In this document: one piece after another, positions 6,247 to 15,300 of the stretch
How positions within the stretch are numbered: the first letter of the stretch is position 1
Layout: every line of letters begins with the position of its first letter
Notes under the pieces: model-generated
Database searches by the model: none
What the model was told of the DNA's origin: nothing
What the model saw: the letters and a program-made list of their open reading frames with translations, nothing else
Translations under genes and position numbers: made by a program
Assembly: GCF_020421205.1 (NCBI RefSeq)
Contig: NZ_JAIZZH010000001.1
Location: forward strand, 975,691-1,039,690
Source of the DNA: Hymenobacter pini
GTDB lineage: Bacteria; Bacteroidota; Bacteroidia; Cytophagales; Hymenobacteraceae
Direction: 5' to 3'
DNA: 64,000 nt

Positions 6247-8107
6247 GCCCGATATTTCTTCTGCCGATTTCGTTTTCCCCCAGCCCATCAAACTCGTCAT
6301 CTGGGACCTGGACGACACGTTCTGGCGGGGTACGCTCTCAGAGGGGGACGTGGAGGAGGTAGCGGAAAACCTGGCCCTGGTGCGCGACACGGCCGCCCGC
6401 GGCCTCATTCACACCATTGTTAGCAAGAACGACCTGGCCCCGGTGGAAGCCCGCCTCACCGAGCTGGGCGTGCGGGACCTGTTCGTGTTTCTGCGGGTGA
6501 GCTGGCAGCCGAAAGGCCCCATCATCAAACAACTGCTGGAAGACATGCAGCTGCGGGCTCCCAACGCCCTGTTTCTTGACGATAACCCCATCAACCGGGC
6601 CGAGGCCCTGCACTACAACCCGGAGCTACAGGTGGCCGACCCCATCGACCTGCCCCAGCTGGCCCCCGCGCTGCGTACCCAGGGCAAGCCCGACCCCACC
6701 TACTCCCGCCTGGAGCAGTACCGCCTGCTGGAGCGCCAGCAGCAGGCCCGCGCCGACTATCAGGGCGACAACCTGGCGTTCCTGCGCGACGCCCAGGTGC
6801 GGGTAGAGCTACGTGAGGGCAAAGACGCCGTGTGGCCTGATTTCAACCGCATCGAGGAGTTGATTAACCGCTCCAATCAGCTGAACTACACCAAAAAGCG
6901 CGTGGTGTACCAGGAACTGGAAGCCAGGCTGGAGGCCACGCGCCTGCGCTGGGGCACCGTGCGCGTGCGGGACCGGTTCGGCGACTACGGCCTGGTAGGC
7001 GTGTACGCCCTGAATACCTTTACCAACGAGCTGGAGCAGTTCACCTTCAGCTGCCGCATCCTGCACCTGGGCGTGGAGCAGTGGACCTACGCCCACCTCG
7101 GCTTCCCGAAGCTACAGGTACAGGGCGACGTGGCTACCGAGCTGAACCAGACCGAAATTCCTGACTGGATTGAGCTGGAAAGCCCCGCCGAGGCGGCAAC
7201 GAAAGCGGCCGCGTCGCCCCCAGACCCCACCAAGCGCCTGCGCATCCTGCTCAAGGGCGGCTGCGACCTGGGCCAGCTCACGCCCTACCTGCAAACCTAC
7301 CAGGTGGAGGTAGTGGAGGATTTTAATTATGTGAACGACAACCAGGTGCCGGTGCACACCGAGCACACCGAGCTGCTGCGCCTGAGCCGCACGCTGCCGC
7401 CTGAGGAGCAGCAGCGACTGGCCGCTAGTCTGCCGTTTCTGGATGCCGAAGCCTTCCGGCCCCGCCTTTGGCAGCCCGGCTACGACGCCGTGGTGTACAG
7501 CCCGCTGATGGATTACACCCAGGACCTGTACCGGGAAAACGCCACCGGCCTGCTCATTCCCTTCGGCGGCTACCACGACCTGACGCAGACCGACCCCGCC
7601 GAGCAGGCCCGGCGCTACGCCCAGCGTAAGTTTCGGGGGATGGATGAAGCCTTCCTGCGCCGCTTCCGGCAGGAGTACACCTACGCCGGCCCGCTCACGC
7701 CTGCCCGTTTCCAGGAAAATCTGGCGTGGCTGCGTGAGCAGCTGCCCGCCACCGTGCCGCTCCTGCTGCTCACCGGGGCCGAGGTGGAGGTGCTCGACTC
7801 AGCGGAAGTGGGGGCCGTGCAGCGCCACCAGCAGATGAACGCCGCTCTGCTCGATTTCGCCGCCCGCACCCCCAACGTGGAGGTGGTGGATGTGCGCGCC
7901 ATCGTGCGCACCCGCGCCGACGTGACCAATAATCTGCGCCACTACCAGCGCCCCCTTTACAAAGCCCTGGCCGACAAGTTGGCCGCCAAACTGGCCCGCC
8001 ACCAGGGGCAGGAGCTGAAACGCTCCGCTATGGGCCAAGTACGCGCTGCGCTGCTGGATGCCCTGCCCAAGCCCGTGCGCAAAGTCTGGGACCGGCTGAC
8101 ACAGTAG
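6242..8107 (+). CDS. FkbH-like HAD-IIIC phosphatase-superfamily protein
   Basis: 621 aa. The HAD motif I, LVIWDLDDTFWRG (Asp22 and Asp24), is followed by IVSKND (motif II/III region), FLDDNPINRAEA (motif IV) and a C-terminal LNYTKKR ... VRVRDRFGDYGLVGVYAL region typical of FkbH proteins; the far C-terminus looks like an added alpha/beta domain. FkbH proteins load three-carbon units onto carrier proteins in polyketide pathways, and related proteins recur in Bacteroidota polysaccharide clusters, where the role is not settled. It diverges from pseB, so a role in surface-glycan synthesis is inferred. The start ATG lies in the palindromic repeat; a non-ATG start just upstream of the HAD motif cannot be excluded. 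Confidence 0.85.
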   Translation: MTPDISSADFVFPQPIKLVIWDLDDTFWRGTLSEGDVEEVAENLALVRDTAARGLIHTIVSKNDLAPVEARLTELGVRDLFVFLRVSWQPKGPIIKQLLEDMQLRAPNALFLDDNPINRAEALHYNPELQVADPIDLPQLAPALRTQGKPDPTYSRLEQYRLLERQQQARADYQGDNLAFLRDAQVRVELREGKDAVWPDFNRIEELINRSNQLNYTKKRVVYQELEARLEATRLRWGTVRVRDRFGDYGLVGVYALNTFTNELEQFTFSCRILHLGVEQWTYAHLGFPKLQVQGDVATELNQTEIPDWIELESPAEAATKAAASPPDPTKRLRILLKGGCDLGQLTPYLQTYQVEVVEDFNYVNDNQVPVHTEHTELLRLSRTLPPEEQQRLAASLPFLDAEAFRPRLWQPGYDAVVYSPLMDYTQDLYRENATGLLIPFGGYHDLTQTDPAEQARRYAQRKFRGMDEAFLRRFRQEYTYAGPLTPARFQENLAWLREQLPATVPLLLLTGAEVEVLDSAEVGAVQRHQQMNAALLDFAARTPNVEVVDVRAIVRTRADVTNNLRHYQRPLYKALADKLAAKLARHQGQELKRSAMGQVRAALLDALPKPVRKVWDRLTQ

Positions 8108-8114
8108 CGCGCAG

Positions 8115-8190
8115 CTCCGCTCCGCGCACGAGCCGCAGGCGAGTTCTCCCGCGAATGGTGTAGTGATGGATACTCGCTTCGCTCGTGCCC
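8115..8190. repeat. Imperfect inverted repeat between convergent genes
   Basis: CGCGCACGAGCCGCAGGCGAGT (left) pairs imperfectly with ACTCGCTTCGCTCGTGC (right). It lies between the convergent FkbH-like and glycosyltransferase genes and could act as a transcript-end hairpin. No U-tract was seen. Confidence 0.4.
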
Positions 8191-8207
8191 GCCACCGGCC
8201 GCAGCCG

Positions 8208-9566
8208 CTACTTCCGTCGAATCAGCTGCACCAGCTGCTCGGTGAGGCCGCGGCGGGAGTAGCGGCTGCGGCCGGTGGCGGGCACCGGGATGGTGGGATT
8301 CAGCTGCCAGGCGGCTACCAGCTCATCCAGATAGGTGCGCATGGCGGTGCGGTCCTCGTACTCGACGCTGCGGCCGGCCTGGCAGCTTTCCAATACTTGG
8401 TCGGCATCGGAGCCGGCGGGGCCGATACAGAGAATGGGGCGGCCGGCGGCGAGGTACTCGAACACCTTGCCCGGCAGGATACCCCGGTTGTGGGCCACGT
8501 CGGGGATGCCCAGCAGCAGGGCGGTGCAGCGCTGCATGTATACCACCGCCTCGTCGTGCGGCACAAACTCCACCAGCTCGGTACGCACCGTGAGGCCCGC
8601 CGCCGCCAGCTGCTGCTCGATGTCCTTGGCTACCCGCCCCACGAAGCGCAGGCGCAGCGGCACCTGCGGGTGCCGGGCGGCGCAGGCGGCTACTTCCTCA
8701 AAAAATGGCCCCACGTGGTACTGCCCCGTGATGGTGCCCACGTACGTCAGCAGCAGGGTATCGGCCGGGGCGGCTTCCGGGTGCTGAAAATCCGCTTCGT
8801 CGTAGCCATTGGGCAGCACGGCAAACTTGCTGGCGGGCAGCTGGGGAACCTTGCCTTGCAGCAGCCGGCCGGTGTCGGGGCTGGTGGTGATGACCACGTC
8901 GGCGGCCTGCAGCACTTGCTGCTCGTAGCGCGCATCGAGCCAGCGGGCCACGGCGGTGCGCATCAGCGTCTGGGTGTAGTAAATGTCGGTCCACGGGTCG
9001 CGCAAATCGGCCAGCCAGTGCCAGCCGTAGCGCCGCTTTAGCTCCAGCCCGATCAGCTGGGTGGAGTGGGGTGGGGAAGAGGTCAGCACGGCGTCGAACT
9101 GCTCGCCGGCGGCTACCAGCGCGGCCACCTGCCGCAGCGCAAACCGGTTCCAGCCCCGGCGCGGGTCGGGCAGAAACACGTTGCCGCGCACGAAGCGGGC
9201 CACCCGCTGCGCCACCGACACCCGGCCCTCGTTGGCAAACCCACCGTGCGGAATGGGCCGGTTGGTGAGTTTCTGGTAGGCCCCGAACGGCTCGCGGGTG
9301 CCCGTGCGCAGCACCCGTACGCCGGGCGGCACGTCGGCGGCCAGCGAGTGGTCCAGCACGGGGTAGGCGGCCTGGGCGGGGTCTACGGTAAGTACGGTGG
9401 GCTCGACGCCCAGCGCCGGCAAGTGCTTCACCCACTTGAGGCAACGCTGCACCCCGGCCCCGCCCGAGGGCGGCCAGTAGTAGGTAATCACCAGCAAACG
9501 AAGCGGACGCACAGCAGGCTCGGGCACGGGCAGCAAAGGCAATAGTGAAGCCGCGAAGGTACGCAC
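8208..9566 (-). CDS. Glycosyltransferase family 4 protein
   Basis: Up to 452 aa with a GT-B fold. The N-terminal YYWPPSGGAGVQR is the glycine-rich acceptor-side loop of family 4/WbuB-type enzymes; LADLRDPW, VLPNGYDEADF, TYVGTITGQY and the C-terminal GKVFEYLAAGRPIL (donor nucleotide-sugar site with the E-x7-E-like pattern) complete the family. It probably adds a sugar to a lipid-linked or surface glycan on the cytoplasmic side of the membrane. The stated start is a GTG at 9566; a GTG at 9512, closer to the conserved RLLVITYYW, is equally possible. Its position beside the pse genes suggests, without proving, that it acts in the same glycan. Confidence 0.88.
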   Translation of the reverse strand: MRTFAASLLPLLPVPEPAVRPLRLLVITYYWPPSGGAGVQRCLKWVKHLPALGVEPTVLTVDPAQAAYPVLDHSLAADVPPGVRVLRTGTREPFGAYQKLTNRPIPHGGFANEGRVSVAQRVARFVRGNVFLPDPRRGWNRFALRQVAALVAAGEQFDAVLTSSPPHSTQLIGLELKRRYGWHWLADLRDPWTDIYYTQTLMRTAVARWLDARYEQQVLQAADVVITTSPDTGRLLQGKVPQLPASKFAVLPNGYDEADFQHPEAAPADTLLLTYVGTITGQYHVGPFFEEVAACAARHPQVPLRLRFVGRVAKDIEQQLAAAGLTVRTELVEFVPHDEAVVYMQRCTALLLGIPDVAHNRGILPGKVFEYLAAGRPILCIGPAGSDADQVLESCQAGRSVEYEDRTAMRTYLDELVAAWQLNPTIPVPATGRSRYSRRGLTEQLVQLIRRK

Positions 9567-9591
9567 CCGCGGCCTTTCGGGGTTTTCTGGT

Positions 9592-9599
9592 TACTTTTG
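9592..9599 (+). promoter_or_regulatory. Putative -7 promoter box (TACTTTTG) for ffh
   Basis: Exact TAnnTTTG match 117 bp upstream of the ffh start. A CTTTCGG stretch about 18 bp upstream could be a weak -33 element. Confidence 0.4.
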
Positions 9600-9716
9600 G
9601 AGGCTGAACCCGGTTTCCCGCGCCATTGTAGTGCCGCTGCCCTCTGGGCCCGTTTCGCGGGGCAGTAGGCCGCAACCGGAACCAGCTCTTCATCATCCAT
9701 AGCCGTACATCATCCG

Positions 9717-11066
9717 ATGTTTGATAACCTCAGTACCAAGCTCGACCGGGCGTTTAAAACCCTGAAAGGTCAGGGCTCCATCACCGAAATCAACGTGGCT
9801 TCCACGGTTAAGGAAATCCGCCGCGCCCTGGTGGATGCCGACGTGAACTATAAGGTAGCCAAGGAAGTAACCGATAAAATCAAGGATGAGGCCATGGGCC
9901 GCGACGTGCTCATCAGCGTGTCGCCGGGCCAGTTGATGACCAAAATCGTGTACGATGAGCTGACCCAGCTCATGGGCGGCGAAAAGCAGGACATCGTCAT
10001 CAAAGGCGAGCCGGCCGTGGTGCTGCTGTCGGGTTTGCAGGGTTCGGGTAAAACCACCTTCGCCGGTAAGCTGGCCAACCACATCAAAAAGCAGGGCCGC
10101 AACGTGTTGCTGGTGGCCTGCGACGTGTATCGTCCCGCTGCTATCGACCAGCTGAAGGTGCTGGGTGAGCAGGTTGACGTGGAAGTGTACTCGGAGCCAG
10201 AAAACAAGAATCCGGTACAGATTTCGCAGAACGCCATTGAGTACGCCCGCAAAAACAACAAGAAAGTCGTCATCATCGACACCGCCGGCCGCTTGGCCGT
10301 GGACGAGCAGATGATGGCCGAAATTGAGCAGGTGAAGCGGGCCATCAACCCCTCGGAAACCCTGTTCGTGGTGGACTCCATGACCGGTCAGGACGCCGTA
10401 AACACGGCCAAGACCTTCAATGACCGCCTGAACTTTGACGGCGTGGTGCTCACCAAACTCGATGGTGACTCCCGTGGTGGTGCGGCCCTTAGCATCCGGG
10501 CCGTAGTGGAGAAACCCATCAAGTTTATCTCCACCGGGGAGAAGATGGAGGCCCTCGACCTGTTCTACCCTGACCGCATGGCCCAGCGTATCCTGGGCAT
10601 GGGCGACGTGATTTCGCTGGTAGAGCGCGCCCAGCAGCAGTTCGACGAGGAGGAGGCCAAGCGCATCAACCAGAAGATCCGCAAAAACCAGTTCAACTTC
10701 GACGACTTCCTCTCCCAGCTGGAGCAGATCAAGAAGATGGGCAACCTGAAGGATCTGGTGGGCATGATTCCCGGCATGGGCAAAGCCCTAAAGGACGTGG
10801 AAATCGACGACGACGCCTTCAAGCCGATTGAGGCCATCATCAAGAGCATGACCCCGCAGGAACGCGCCCAGCCCGAGCTGCTGAACGGCTCGCGCCGCCG
10901 CCGCCTCGCCAAAGGCTCCGGCACCGACATTCAGCAGGTGAACAACCTGATGAAGCAGTTCGAGGACATGCGCAAAGTGATGCGCACCATGAACAAAATG
11001 AGCCAGACCAAAGGCGGCATGCAGCAAATGGCCCGTATGATGGGCATGAAAGGCCCCATACGCTAA
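9717..11066 (+). CDS. ffh: Signal recognition particle protein Ffh
   Basis: 449 aa, the usual length. N domain at residues 1-85, then the SRP-type GTPase domain with GLQGSGKTT (residues 106-114), DTAGRLAVDE, and TKLDGDSRGGAAL, and a methionine-rich M domain from about residue 300 (ends with MRTMNKMSQTKGGMQQMARMM). It binds 4.5S RNA and the signal sequences of nascent membrane and secreted proteins and delivers them to FtsY at the membrane. The M-domain RNA-binding stretch LLNGSRRRRLAKGSG is intact. It is monocistronic, with a clear hairpin terminator 26 bp after the stop. Start is the ATG before FDNLSTKLD, a well conserved N-terminus. Confidence 0.98.
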   Translation: MFDNLSTKLDRAFKTLKGQGSITEINVASTVKEIRRALVDADVNYKVAKEVTDKIKDEAMGRDVLISVSPGQLMTKIVYDELTQLMGGEKQDIVIKGEPAVVLLSGLQGSGKTTFAGKLANHIKKQGRNVLLVACDVYRPAAIDQLKVLGEQVDVEVYSEPENKNPVQISQNAIEYARKNNKKVVIIDTAGRLAVDEQMMAEIEQVKRAINPSETLFVVDSMTGQDAVNTAKTFNDRLNFDGVVLTKLDGDSRGGAALSIRAVVEKPIKFISTGEKMEALDLFYPDRMAQRILGMGDVISLVERAQQQFDEEEAKRINQKIRKNQFNFDDFLSQLEQIKKMGNLKDLVGMIPGMGKALKDVEIDDDAFKPIEAIIKSMTPQERAQPELLNGSRRRRLAKGSGTDIQQVNNLMKQFEDMRKVMRTMNKMSQTKGGMQQMARMMGMKGPIR

Positions 11067-11091
11067 CCCCGGATTTCGGCTAATCCTAAAT

Positions 11092-11137
11092 AAAACCGCG
11101 CCCGGTGGCTTCGGCTGCTGGGCGCGGTGGCGTTTTA
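11092..11137 (+). terminator. Rho-independent terminator of ffh
   Basis: AAAAC then stem CCGCGCCC, loop of 16 nt with an inner TTCGG, stem GGGCGCGG, then TGGCGTTTTAT. It follows the ffh stop by 26 bp. Confidence 0.8.
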
Positions 11138-11158
11138 TGTGGGAAATTTAAGCCTTTA

Positions 11159-12202
11159 CTATAACAGTCCCTCTGGGTAGCAGCCGGCTTGAATGTTAGC
11201 CAATTGCCCAGTGGAATATGGGGCACTGCGCACCTGAGCATCAGCGTGGAAGGCACGGAATAGCGCGAATATGTACCGCATCCGCTCTTGAATCTGAGTC
11301 CAGTCGTGGGCAGCAGTGCCGCTTAGGTCAGGTGCTAACGAAGAGCCGCCGACGGTTTCCAGCAGGGCCACCGCCGAGGAGGCGCGGGGCAGTGGCAGCG
11401 CGTGCTGAGCAGGAACATCTTGTGCCACTGCCAGGCGAGTGGAGCCAATATCGAACTGCAGCAGCCGTTGCGTAACACAGCGGCGGATGATGAGCGGCAT
11501 AGCGCCCCTGATGAAAGGCTCCAACCGGACGTGCTCATGCCATACGGCAAAGCAGTTTCCCAAGTACACCGCCTGCTGCTTTTGCGTGGCATCAGTGGCA
11601 GAGTAAGCTCTATAGTACTGACTGAATGCCTGATACAGCAGATTATAGTTTGTGCCGGGCGTTGGTGGGAGTCTGGAGAGAAAACTTTCAATAGACGCTG
11701 TATCCGAGCTGGAGTTGTGCTGGAGTAGTTCAATAAACCGCGCCGACTGTAGCCCAATATCTTCAAGGACGGTACGGTTGCCAGCCAGAATCAGGCGTGC
11801 CGATACTCGGCGACTCCGTCGAACGATGAAGCGGCCGGCAGCCGCGCCGCAGCCGGCCCCCAGCAGGGCTGCCGCCGGTAGCCACCCAACTGGGAAATGC
11901 AGCAGCCACCCGCATCCCAGCCCGACTAGACTCCCAACTATCCCGCCAGCTACCGTGCCATCGCGCTGAGCTTGGTCAATATCATCTTGCCGTATAGTAA
12001 CACCAGCCTTGCGTGAGCCCCACACGGCCCAAGAATGAAAATTGGCACCGGCACAGCCCCCTAATAATTGTTCCAGAGCCTGACCCAGCAAATAATGACA
12101 ACGTGTAATCCGAAGATTTGCCAGTACAGGGTCAGTTTCCTGTAAGGCAGCATGAATTTCCTGTGTCAGATAGTCGGCTGAAGGCGAGTAGTGGGCACAC
12201 AT
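11159..12202 (-). CDS. Hypothetical protein with a central glycine-zipper hairpin membrane segment
   Basis: 347 aa from the ATG (a TTG 4 codons upstream is possible). I do not recognise the family. Residues about 80-130 hold two closely spaced hydrophobic glycine-rich segments (GGIVGSLVGLGCGWLL ... AAALLGAGCGAAAG), the look of a glycine-zipper membrane hairpin, flanked by a mainly helical, soluble-looking N-terminus and a long C-terminal part. No signal peptide is visible. It stands alone between the ffh terminator and the type IX secreted protein. Codon use and GC are slightly lower than in neighbours, so a recent arrival is possible. Confidence 0.7.
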   Translation of the reverse strand: MCAHYSPSADYLTQEIHAALQETDPVLANLRITRCHYLLGQALEQLLGGCAGANFHSWAVWGSRKAGVTIRQDDIDQAQRDGTVAGGIVGSLVGLGCGWLLHFPVGWLPAAALLGAGCGAAAGRFIVRRSRRVSARLILAGNRTVLEDIGLQSARFIELLQHNSSSDTASIESFLSRLPPTPGTNYNLLYQAFSQYYRAYSATDATQKQQAVYLGNCFAVWHEHVRLEPFIRGAMPLIIRRCVTQRLLQFDIGSTRLAVAQDVPAQHALPLPRASSAVALLETVGGSSLAPDLSGTAAHDWTQIQERMRYIFALFRAFHADAQVRSAPYSTGQLANIQAGCYPEGLL

Positions 12203-12266
12203 AATCGGGTACAATAAATTCGCTTCAATATAAGCGGGGTAGGTAAGTAGATGCTTAAGGAAAATA

Positions 12267-12300
12267 AAAAGCCGTTGCCTAGTTGAGGCAACGGCTTTAA
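12267..12300 (-). terminator. Rho-independent terminator of the type IX secreted protein gene
   Basis: On the minus strand: AAAGCCGTTGCC, loop TCAACTA, GGCAACGGCTTTTTATTTT. It begins 20 nt after the stop codon at 12321. Confidence 0.85.
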
Positions 12301-12320
12301 AAGGCTGGATAGCCGATGAA

Positions 12321-15300
12321 TTACTGCTTTACCATCGGCAGATTGATATTCACCGTTTGGCCGGTGACGCGCATCACATACGAGCCCATTGGCAGAGCAG
12401 GAGCCAACGGGTGCTCCTGCCCACCAGCGAGCTGCGTGTGGTACACGCGGCGGCCGGCCAGGTCCAATACATCAACCTGGTAGGTGCCAACCGGCAGGGC
12501 CTGCAGATCCAGCATGAAGCGGCCTTGGTGAGGATTGGGATACACGGCGGCGGTACCTTGCAGGCGCTCGAAGCGCACCGCGCGCACCATAGAGTACGTG
12601 GCAGTGCCATCCGTATCAACTTGGCGCAGGCGGTAATACAGTGCTTTCGACGATAGGCGACCCGCGCCAAGGTCAACGAAGCGGTAGGGAGTAGCTACGG
12701 CGGTTGTTCCTTGCCCTTTCACAGTTCCGGCTTTCTCAAAATCGGTACCGTTCAGGCTTCTTTCCACCTCGAAATACTCGTTGTTTACTTCCTGCGCCGT
12801 GGCCCAGGTAAGCACGGCATTTTGGCCGGCGGTTTTGGCGTCGAAGCTGGTGAGGGTAACGGGCAGGGGCCGTACAATGGTTACGTCCTCGGCCGAGGAA
12901 GTGGAAGCCAGATAGTTGCTGCCAAGCGCAGTAATGCCGCTTTCCATAGCGGAGCCGGGGCTCACCGTACGGTTTGCCGTAGCGCGGGTGGGGTCGAGGT
13001 AGTTGGTGGTTCCGTCGGCCTGATATGCGGTGCCATTTTCGGCAGTGCCAGCAATAGCCGCTCGGAAGGAAATCCGCAGTGATGCTCCCGACGGAATCGT
13101 CAGGCCCGAAAATACCGGGCTGCTGGTCGTAGCAGTGGAAACGGAGTAATTCGTAATCGGGGAGGTGGTGCCATCGGCCTGTACCAGCTCTACTTTGGTG
13201 GTATTGCCGACATTAATGTACGTGAACAGCGGATTGAGCGCCGCCGTAACGGATGCGCCGGATACACCGCCCCCGGTGTTGGATACAGTCAGCACATACG
13301 CTGCCTGCATGGCGGCTGAGCGGTTTACCTGCGGGGTAGTAGTGCGCAGCGTAGCCGTAACCGTCGGCATACAATCGGCACCGAGTGTGGTGTTGGAGGA
13401 AATGGTGCCGGCTGTACCGCTGGCAGTATTTCCCACTCTGCCGCCAGCCGCTGTTGCACTATTGGTAGCGTTGTTACTCAGAATCACACCGCCGCCACCG
13501 CCGCCGCCGTTGCCTTCGTTGGAGCTGGTACCGCCGCTGCCGCCGGTGGCCGTAACGGCAAGCAGGTTAAGCGTGGTGTTACCCCGTAGAACAACTGTGC
13601 CGCCGCCGCCGCCACCACCGGAGCTGGTGTTATTGGCAGTAACGTTAGGGGAGCTTACCCCATCGGCCGTAACGGTTCCGTTGCCAGCCACTACGCCCGT
13701 GCGTAACAACACTGCCCCGCCGCCGGGGCGTCCGCTGGAAGGCAATACCGTATTGCTGTTGGTTGCACCACTACCGCCACCACCGCCCAGGTATACCCGA
13801 CTAGCGGCTGAGGGGTTAGCCGAACCGGCTCGGCCGCCCAAGTAACTGCCAACCGTTTGGCCAGTGCCACCTGTGCCCCCGTTTGAGCCGCCGCCACCGC
13901 CAGTATAGTTGTTGCCATTGCGGAAACCGCCTCCGCCCCCGTTGGCTGCTTTACCAATGGCGTAGCTGCCGCCCGCAAATTTTTCAAACGTGGCATCACC
14001 CCCCGTTGCAGTGGCACTGCCATCAAATATTTCGGCCGGAGAACCGGTAATACTTTCTCCCTTGGTACCGTATGGCGAGCTGTTGGTATTGGCCCGGTAC
14101 ATATTGCTTGCACCGTTGCCGCTGTTGGTTCTGGCGGCGCCGCCCCGGAAGCCCTTGCCATCCATGCTCAGGGCCGCGTTTGTGTTGAAGGTAGTTTTAC
14201 CGGCAACTTCCAGGGCCAGCACGCCGCCTACGCTGCCATTCCAGGCGGTACCGGTTACGGTACCACTCAGCGTAAGGGCCGAGTACTGCGGAATCCGGAT
14301 TACCTGAAAGGTCTGGTATGCATCCTGGCTGATGTCCGTAGTAGCGGTGCTGGTAGAGTACGTATTCTGCAGTGCACCCGCTAGGTTCAGGCGGCCCGTA
14401 GACCCATCCACCGGGCCGGCGGCAATAGCATACTCGTAGGTGCCAGCTGTTACGCTGGTTACATCCCCGTAGGTGCTGCTGTTGTCCGTGGTCATGAGCG
14501 CGCCCTGGGTCTGCAGAATCAGCAGCATATCACCGACGGCAACGGGAGTGCTGCTGCCCGAAGGTGTGGGATTGACCGTCAAAAAACGGCTGCCAGATGC
14601 GGCCGTACCAGTGCCGGCGTAGTACGTATTCGGAATAGTAGCAGCCGTGAGGGTGGCCGGGCCGTCCTTGCCGGGCACCGAGCACACGCCCACAATATTA
14701 TCGGTCCCCGCCACTGCCACCGTCAGCGCGGTGCTATTGTTGGCGGCAATGGCATCCGGCACTGTGGCCCCCGCTGGATAAGAGTAGTTGGAGGTGAGCG
14801 TGTAGCTGCCGATGGAGGCGGGCATGCGCACCACCAAGTTATTTACCACTGATTGGCCGGAAGCCAGCGTGGTTTGGGGAAACGACACAACCCGGCTGGC
14901 TGCATCGTAGCTGCCTCCCGAAACAAACGTGACACCGGCCGGAAGCGTAACCGTCGGAATCAGGTTGATGGCCGTTTCCTGCCCGTTATTCGCGGCCGTG
15001 ACGGCATAGGAGGTAGCAGCATTGGGGTTCACCGAAGCCGCCCCGCTGATAGTCGTGGCTACATCGGCCCCAGTTACCGTTACCTGAATATTCGCCGGGC
15101 TCGACCGGTCGCCGAGCACTGATGCTACCGTGTACGGAATGGTAACCGTGCCCGAGTACGTGCCGCTGGGGGTGAAAGTAACCACGCCGCTGGCATTCAC
15201 GCTAAAAGTGCCCTGACCAGCCACCGTGAACGTATTGTCAACGGCCAAGGTGCTGGGGTCCAGGTCAACAGAGGTGGGGTTCAGGTTGCTGCCCTGTGCC